9,654 bases of DNA from UBA3855 sp964472035 (GTDB lineage Bacteria > Bacillota > Clostridia > Oscillospirales > Ruminococcaceae), in assembly GCA_964472035.1 (NCBI GenBank), contig CAYYIT010000071.1, forward strand, positions 1 through 9,654, written 5' to 3'. The notes beneath the pieces are model-generated. The model had not been told where the DNA came from. It was given only the letters and a program-made list of their open reading frames with translations, and ran no database searches. The position numbers were made by a program, and so were the translations under genes. This document shows positions 5,189 through 9,654 of this stretch, in pieces (position 1 is the first letter of the stretch; each line of letters starts with the position of its first letter).

Positions 5189-5380
5189 GTGTGGAAATGA
5201 AGCAAGCTCTGCTTGCGGTCTCTGAAGAAGAACCAGCATTGCCCTCCTTGCCGCAAGGCAAGAGGGCAAGCGTCCAGACGATCCAGTGAGAACCCCAATT
5301 AAGAATCCTGCTATGCATAAGCGACTGCCTGCGCTCGTTCCTCGCTGGGCATCTGCTTATCGCCAGCGCGGGCTCCGCGC
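5189..5380 (-). repeat. Structured intergenic repeat, copy E4b (inverted, with 51-bp module)
   Basis: Fourth full copy, on the opposite strand. Hairpin 0 is GCGCGG (5366-5371), loop GCT, CCGCGC (5375-5380). The 51-bp module at 5308-5358 is identical, in reverse complement, to 2063-2113. The conserved core runs leftward from 5294. Hairpin 1 is TTGCCCTC (5239-5246) with GAGGGCAA (5262-5269), enclosing TTGCC/GGCAA. Hairpin 2 is GCAAGC (5202-5207) with GCTTGC (5211-5216). The end motif lies at 5189-5201. It lies about 50 bp before the ppk promoter. Confidence 0.85.
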
Positions 5381-5406
5381 ACGCGCAAATTTAACATAAA
5401 AAACTA

Positions 5407-5435
5407 TTCCATTTTCAAACGCTTTGTGTTATAAT
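5407..5435 (+). promoter_or_regulatory. Extended -10 promoter of ppk
   Basis: TATAAT at 5430-5435 is preceded by TG at 5427-5428, an extended -10. A -35 box is poor (TTCCAT at 5407-5412, 17 bp spacing). It would give a leader of about 60 nt before the start at 5503. Confidence 0.65.
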
Positions 5436-5502
5436 AAGAATGGAGTATTTTATCCGCTTGCAGAAACAGCGGAAGTATATAAAGACCGGAGGTCAGAATA
5501 CC

Positions 5503-7554
5503 ATGCCGCAGCCCTATTATGAAAACCGGGAGCTATCCTGGATCAAATTCAACACCCGCGTCCTCGAAGAAGCCGAGGACCCTGCCGTGCCGCTCTTTGA
5601 GCAGCTGAGCTTCTCCGCTATCTACCAGAGCAACCTCGACGAATTCGTGCAGGTGCGTGTCGGCACCATGCTCGACCGCATGAAGGAAACCCCAAAGAAG
5701 AAGGATTCCCGTGCAGGTCTGACACCCAAGAAGCAGCTCTCCGCCATGCTCCGTGAGATCGGTGCGCTCCTGCCGCGAAAGGACCGCGCCTATTTCCATA
5801 CCATGGAGCAGCTCAAAGCGTACGGCATCCGACATATCACCTTCTCCGATGCCACCGCCGAGGAGCGCGCCTTCCTCGAGCTGTACTACAAGCGCGAGGT
5901 CAAGCCCCTCCTGTCGCCCATCATCATTGACAAACGCCAGCCGTTCCCGTTCCTGCGCAACAAGGAGATCTACGTCGTTGTGCATCTCCAGTCGAAAAAC
6001 GGCGTAAAGCTCGGCGTTATCCCCACCGCAGGACATTATGACAGAGTCATCCGCCTCGGCAGAACCGGACGCTTCATCCTGCTCGAGGATCTCATCCTGC
6101 ACTTTGCCCCCTCCGCCTTCAAGGAATACAAGGTCCGCGATGCCGCCCTCATGCGCGTGACGCGCAATGCCGACATCCGCTTCGGCGATTCCGCCGCCGA
6201 TGAGGAAACGGACTTCCGCGATATCATGGAGGAGCTGCTGCGTAAGCGCAAGAAGCGCGAGCCCGTGCGCCTGCAGATGAACAGCAGCCTCGATACCGAC
6301 GCGATGGAGTACCTGCTCAAGAAGCTCGGCCTGTCCAAGAAGCAGCTCTTCTTCGAGGAAACACCCCTCGACCTGTCCTTTGTCTACAAGCTGCCCGACT
6401 TCAACCCCGCGCCGGAGCTGCGCTTTGCACCGCGCAAGCCCCAGAGCCGCGCGGATATCTCCGCAAGACGTGACATGATGTCCCAGATCCTTGAGCGCGA
6501 CATCCTCCTGTCCTACCCCTACGAATCCATCACGCCCTTCCTGCGGCTCCTGCACGAGGCAGCTGTCGATCCGGATGTGGCGTCCATCAAGATCACCCTC
6601 TACCGCGTCGCCTCCAACAGCCATGTCATCGAGTCCCTCTGTCAGGCTGCCGAGAACGGCAAGGACGTCCTCGTTCTTGTCGAGCTGCGCGCGCGCTTCG
6701 ACGAGGAGAACAACATCCAGTGGGCACAGCGTCTCATCGACGCCGGCTGCACCGTCATCTACGGACCGCACAACATGAAGGTGCATTCCAAGCTTCTGCT
6801 GATCACCAGAAAGACCGACGACGGCGTGCAGAACTTCGTCCAGATCGGTACCGGCAACTACAACGAGAAGACCTCGCGCATCTATACCGACCTCTCCCTC
6901 ATGACCGCGAATCCCGATATTGCCGAGGACGCGCGCCATGTCTTCGATGCGCTCTCCACCGACAGCCTCGTCTCCGAGACGAAGGCGCTGCTCGTGGCAC
7001 CGCTCTGCCTGCGCAGCCGGATCCTCGAGATGCTCGATGAGGAGATCGAGCATGCCAAGAACGGCAGAGAAGCGTACTTTGCCGCCAAGGTCAACTCCAT
7101 CAGTGACCGCGGTATCATGGACAAGCTCGCCGAGGCCTCGCAGGCCGGCGTGAAGATCGACCTCGTCGTCCGCGGCATCTGCTGCCTGAGAGCCGGCGTT
7201 CCGGAGCATACCGAGAACATCCGCATCGTCAGCATCGTCGGCAGACAGCTCGAGCACAGCCGCATCTACCTCTTCGGTACCCCCGAGCGCAGACGGATCT
7301 ATATCAGCTCTGCGGACTTCATGACACGCAATACCATGCACCGCGTCGAGGTCGCTGCGCCCATTTTCGATCCTGCGCTGCAGGAGCAGGCCGCAGGGAT
7401 CATCGCGCTGTGCCTTGCGGATAATGTGAAGGCGCGCGAGGGTCAGCCCGACGGCAGCTTCGTGCATCTGCACTGTCCGGCAGGGGAGACCCCCGTCAGC
7501 GTGCAGGATGCCCAGTATGAGCTTGCCTGCCTTGCCGCAGGCGGAGAAGCGTAA
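5503..7554 (+). CDS. ppk: Polyphosphate kinase 1
   Basis: A 683-residue enzyme (E. coli PPK1 has 688) that reversibly transfers the ATP gamma-phosphate onto inorganic polyphosphate. The N-terminal domain shows ENRELSWIKFNTRVLEEA and QSNLDEFVQVRVG. The two phospholipase-D-like C-terminal domains carry VELRARFDEENNIQWA, then MKVHSKLLLI, where His428 matches the E. coli His435 that becomes phosphorylated, then QIGTGNYNEKTSRIYTDLSL. The second conserved histidine, His585 in QLEHSRIYLFG, matches E. coli His592. All key parts are present and the protein looks intact. The start at 5503 is set by GGAGGT at 5488-5493; the in-frame ATG at 5440 is only five bases after the -10 box. The permease gene follows after 24 bp, so they are probably co-transcribed. 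No exopolyphosphatase gene is in the window. Confidence 0.96.
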   Translation: MPQPYYENRELSWIKFNTRVLEEAEDPAVPLFEQLSFSAIYQSNLDEFVQVRVGTMLDRMKETPKKKDSRAGLTPKKQLSAMLREIGALLPRKDRAYFHTMEQLKAYGIRHITFSDATAEERAFLELYYKREVKPLLSPIIIDKRQPFPFLRNKEIYVVVHLQSKNGVKLGVIPTAGHYDRVIRLGRTGRFILLEDLILHFAPSAFKEYKVRDAALMRVTRNADIRFGDSAADEETDFRDIMEELLRKRKKREPVRLQMNSSLDTDAMEYLLKKLGLSKKQLFFEETPLDLSFVYKLPDFNPAPELRFAPRKPQSRADISARRDMMSQILERDILLSYPYESITPFLRLLHEAAVDPDVASIKITLYRVASNSHVIESLCQAAENGKDVLVLVELRARFDEENNIQWAQRLIDAGCTVIYGPHNMKVHSKLLLITRKTDDGVQNFVQIGTGNYNEKTSRIYTDLSLMTANPDIAEDARHVFDALSTDSLVSETKALLVAPLCLRSRILEMLDEEIEHAKNGREAYFAAKVNSISDRGIMDKLAEASQAGVKIDLVVRGICCLRAGVPEHTENIRIVSIVGRQLEHSRIYLFGTPERRRIYISSADFMTRNTMHRVEVAAPIFDPALQEQAAGIIALCLADNVKAREGQPDGSFVHLHCPAGETPVSVQDAQYELACLAAGGEA

Positions 7555-7563
7555 CGCACGCAG

Positions 7564-7571
7564 AAAGGAGG
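7564..7571 (+). promoter_or_regulatory. Ribosome binding site that decides a TTG start
   Basis: AAAGGAGG lies 7 nt before TTG at 7579. No ATG in frame is as well placed, so TTG is the likely start of the permease gene. Confidence 0.8.
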
Positions 7572-7578
7572 CTCTACC

Positions 7579-8973
7579 TTGCCTAATGCAACACATAGCC
7601 AGAAGGAAAACTGGCGCTACCGTGCATCCAAATCCCTGTGGACGTTCCTGACGATCGCCGCAGCCATCCTGTTCTACTACCTGCTCCAGCATCTCGGCAG
7701 TATTTCGTCCTTTTTCAGCGGCGTGATCGGTGCGGTCAGCCCCATCATCTGGGGACTTGTGATCGCCTACCTGCTCGATCCGCTGGCAAAGCTCTATGAG
7801 CGTCAGGCGGACAAGATGTTCTCCGAAAAGACCCGCCTGCATGAGAAATACCCCAAACGCCGGCGCGCCGTCAGCTCCCTGCTTGCGATGTTCACGGCAC
7901 TGCTGTGCATCGCGCTGCTCGGTGTGATGATCGTTCCGGAGATCTCCGACAGCATCTCCGGCATCGTCAAGGAGCTGCCCTCGCAGGTCGACAGCATCAT
8001 GCGGCAGCTCGAAAGCCGCACGCTGTTCGATGACGAGACCCCCTACGGCAAGTACGCCAACGACGCGCTGCTCTCCGCGATGGGATCGCTGGAGGAGTGG
8101 CTGCTGTCCGACCTTGCCTCCCAGCTGAACCTGCTGTTCGGCGTGTTCTATAACGGCGTGCTGGGCTTCTTCATGTCGTTCTTCACCTTCTTCAAGAACC
8201 TGCTGATCGGCTTCATTCTGTCGGCCTATGTCCTGATCGACAAGGATCGCCTCCAGCGTCAGGTCAAGCAGATGACCTACAGCATCCTGCCGACCCGGAC
8301 CGCCGGCAGATTCCGCCACATGCTCGGCAGAGCCAACAAGAAATTCTACGCCCAGATCATCGGCAAGTCCATCGACTCCATCATCATCGGCGTGCTGTGC
8401 TACGTCCTGATCCTGCTGATGAACCTTGCTCCCATCTGGGAATTCCCGTACCCCGTCCTGCTCGCCGTGATCGTCGGCGTGACGAATGTCGTGCCGTTCT
8501 TCGGCCCCTTTGTGGGCGCGTTCATCACGGGACTGATCGTGCTGTTCAACAGTCCGGCGCAGACGATCTGGTACCTGCTGCTGATCCTTGTGCTGCAGCA
8601 GTTCGACTGCAACTACCTCGATCCGCACATCGTCGGCGGTTCGATCGGTCTGCGTCCGTTCTGGTCGATCTTCGCCTGCCTGCTCGGCAGCGGATTGTTC
8701 GGCGTCATCGGCTTTGTCATCGGCCCGTCCATGTTTGCGTTCGTCTATGAGCTGATCAGCGAGTGGTCGGATGCGCGCCTGCGCAGCAAGCACCTCGAGG
8801 AGCTGTTCGACATCCCTCCGGAGGAGGAATTCGAGGACTTCGCGGAGCTTGACGAGGACTTCACGTCGCCCCTGCTCCATGAGGAGAGCGACGAGGAGGA
8901 GCCGGAGAAGGAGCACCGCATCACGGTGAGCCGCGAAAAACTCCGCAAGCTCATCCATAAAAACGAAGAATAA
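7579..8973 (+). CDS. AI-2E family transporter (permease)
   Basis: A 464-residue membrane protein of the AI-2E/PerM family, whose members export small molecules or, in some cases, exchange ions; the substrate cannot be read from sequence. An N-terminal hydrophobic helix (about 20-39) and the segment with SPIIWGLVIAYLLDPLAKLY are followed by a long soluble stretch, then a C-terminal block of helices. The family motif NVVPFFGPFVG is at 303-313, and QQFDCNYLDPHIVGGSIGL starts near 340. The C-terminal tail from about 412 is strongly acidic (EEEFEDFAELDEDF, then EESDEEEPEKE) and ends in a basic helix; it is probably cytoplasmic. It starts with TTG, 24 bp after ppk, and ends at a strong terminator. 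Co-transcription with ppk suggests only shared expression, not a proven shared role. Confidence 0.88.
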   Translation: MPNATHSQKENWRYRASKSLWTFLTIAAAILFYYLLQHLGSISSFFSGVIGAVSPIIWGLVIAYLLDPLAKLYERQADKMFSEKTRLHEKYPKRRRAVSSLLAMFTALLCIALLGVMIVPEISDSISGIVKELPSQVDSIMRQLESRTLFDDETPYGKYANDALLSAMGSLEEWLLSDLASQLNLLFGVFYNGVLGFFMSFFTFFKNLLIGFILSAYVLIDKDRLQRQVKQMTYSILPTRTAGRFRHMLGRANKKFYAQIIGKSIDSIIIGVLCYVLILLMNLAPIWEFPYPVLLAVIVGVTNVVPFFGPFVGAFITGLIVLFNSPAQTIWYLLLILVLQQFDCNYLDPHIVGGSIGLRPFWSIFACLLGSGLFGVIGFVIGPSMFAFVYELISEWSDARLRSKHLEELFDIPPEEEFEDFAELDEDFTSPLLHEESDEEEPEKEHRITVSREKLRKLIHKNEE

Positions 8974-8977
8974 GCCA

Positions 8978-9015
8978 AGGGCTGCCCCACAAGACCGTGC
9001 GGCAGCCCTCTTTTG
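8978..9015 (+). terminator. Terminator of the ppk-permease operon
   Basis: AGGGCTGCC (8978-8986) pairs with GGCAGCCCT (9001-9009). CAC/GTG pairs further in, after one mismatch. CTTTTG follows. It lies between convergent genes, but a T-run exists only on the + strand. Confidence 0.85.
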
Positions 9016-9537
9016 TTAGTCCTCTCTTCCATTCAGTTCCGCCGCAGCCGCAGCCAGCAGATTCCATGTATACAGATCCACCACGCCCGTCACGGGCAGC
9101 GCCGTCAGCTCCTGAAACTGCCGCACCGCCGCATTCGTATCCGGCCCGTACAGCCCCGTCACCTCAATGAGCGGCAGGTTGTGGTATCGCTCGGAGAGCG
9201 CGCGCAGGATCGACTGGATCACCAGCACCGGAAGTCCCGTGTCGCCCACGCCGATGACCTGACTCCGGTCGCGCGGAAAGATCTCCAGCGCGCGTGCCAG
9301 CACATCGAAAAAGCTCCGGTAAACAGAGACGATGCTGTCCCATGTGGCGCGGTTTGCCTCCCCCGTACCGGTGAGGCCGTGTGCATTCTGGAAGGCGCGG
9401 ACGGCGTCGGCGGTCTCCTGTCCGTAGATGCCGTCCGGAAGGATCCGCGGTATCTGCGCATCGTGGTAGGAGATGCCGTGCAGGTACCGCTGCAGCTCAC
9501 GGATATGCTCGGTTTGCTGCTCTTGCGTATATGCCAT
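9016..9537 (-). CDS. Peptidoglycan-binding protein with two PG_binding_1 domains
   Basis: A 173-residue protein made of two peptidoglycan-binding domain 1 repeats and little else. The first (about 12-70) has DGIYGQETADAVRAFQ and GTGEANRATWDSI; the second (about 97-162) has GLYGPDTNAAVRQFQ and TGVVDLYTWNLL. In each, the YG...T...AV..FQ pattern is the family signature. No hydrolase, amidase or transpeptidase domain and no signal peptide or membrane segment are visible. Clostridia often have such proteins; roles in spore cortex or cell wall have been suggested for relatives, but none is shown here. The start at 9537 is chosen because AAAAGGAGG (9554-9546) sits 8 nt upstream; the longer reading from 9591 adds only a proline-rich run that contains this site. 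No clear promoter is seen before the window edge. Confidence 0.88.
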   Translation of the reverse strand: MAYTQEQQTEHIRELQRYLHGISYHDAQIPRILPDGIYGQETADAVRAFQNAHGLTGTGEANRATWDSIVSVYRSFFDVLARALEIFPRDRSQVIGVGDTGLPVLVIQSILRALSERYHNLPLIEVTGLYGPDTNAAVRQFQELTALPVTGVVDLYTWNLLAAAAAELNGRED

Positions 9538-9583
9538 GTATGATGCCTCCTTTTGTGGTTGTGGTGGAGGGGGAATTTTAGAT

Positions 9584-9598
9584 GGGGGCAAAGCCCCC
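9584..9598. repeat. Small GC hairpin upstream of the peptidoglycan-binding gene
   Basis: GGGGGC (9584-9589), loop AAA, GCCCCC (9593-9598). It lies about 30 bp before the ribosome binding site and repeats the hairpin at 5158-5172. On the - strand it is followed by ATCTAAAATT, so weak termination of a gene beyond the window edge is possible. The rest of 9599-9654 shows no gene I can support. Confidence 0.5.
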
Positions 9599-9654
9599 GT
9601 ATCAGCTTGTCAAAAAAGTCCTTTTTCTTAGGGATAGGCATCATGTAACTGCCC

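Noticed and set aside
5083..5268. A CRISPR array
   Set aside because: There are only two 72-bp repeats, the spacing is 42 bp once, and each repeat contains two hairpins. No cas gene is present.
4749..5318. Several 80-110-codon open frames in the intergenic repeats
   Set aside because: They have no ribosome binding sites and their sequence is fully explained by repeats and hairpins. Translations rich in Pro, Gly and Arg of this sort are common annotation artefacts.
43..5380. An insertion sequence or REP-associated transposase (RAYT) driving the repeats
   Set aside because: No transposase-like protein is encoded anywhere in the window, so any mobilising enzyme would have to lie elsewhere.
5440..5502. 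A 21-residue extension of PPK from the ATG at 5440
   Set aside because: It is only five bases past the -10 box. The start at 5503 has a good ribosome binding site and gives the family length.
5533..8958. A 1141-codon open frame on the - strand across ppk and the permease gene
   Set aside because: It is a shadow of two well-recognised + strand genes in GC-rich DNA. Its translation is low-complexity and rich in Asp, Glu, His and Gln, with no recognisable domain.
9540..9644. An 8-bp inverted repeat (ATGATGCC and GGCATCAT) around the upstream region of the peptidoglycan-binding gene
   Set aside because: It is short and 89 bp apart, and such a match is expected by chance in a window of this size.

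Overview
The window looks like a chromosomal segment from a GC-rich, anaerobic-type Firmicute (class Clostridia, perhaps the Oscillospirales/Ruminococcaceae). The evidence is the ymdB-spoVS pair typical of endospore-forming lineages, strong AGGAGG-type ribosome binding sites, sigma-A-like TATAAT promoters, a TTG start codon, and proteins of clostridial type (DUF3298-like lipoprotein, AI-2E-family permease, PPK1). No taxonomic marker gene is present, so this placement is an inference.

Layout, left to right. 1-565 has no gene: it carries a chain of hairpin repeats, an intrinsic terminator and the promoter of the next gene. 566-2020 (+) encodes a multi-spanning membrane protein resembling acyltransferase-3 proteins, with a long acidic cytoplasmic tail. 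2021-2269 is filled by a second repeat element. 2270-3034 (+) is YmdB phosphodiesterase and 3160-3420 (+) is SpoVS with its own promoter. 3421-3679 holds two nearly identical terminator hairpins around a GC-rich hairpin module. 3680-4612 (-) is a secreted lipoprotein, convergent with spoVS. 4655-5430, between the divergent lipoprotein and ppk promoters, is a composite of repeat elements in opposite orientations. 5503-7554 (+) is polyphosphate kinase 1, followed after 24 bp by an AI-2E-family permease (7579-8973, TTG start) in a likely operon that ends at a strong terminator. 9016-9537 (-) is a small two-domain peptidoglycan-binding protein.

The genes are mostly housekeeping or envelope/sporulation related and do not form one obvious pathway. 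YmdB and SpoVS are known regulators of sporulation and community behaviour in Bacillus. PPK1 makes polyphosphate. The lipoprotein, the permease, the acyltransferase-like protein and the peptidoglycan-binding protein all act at the envelope.

The most unusual content is between the genes. At least four copies of one modular repeat occur here. Each has a conserved linker containing GGTTCTCACTGGATCG and three hairpins whose stem sequences differ between copies while pairing is kept (compensatory changes). An optional 51-bp module is 51/51 identical in the two copies that have it. This pattern points to a structured repeat acting as RNA or single-stranded DNA, with no protein partner visible in the window.
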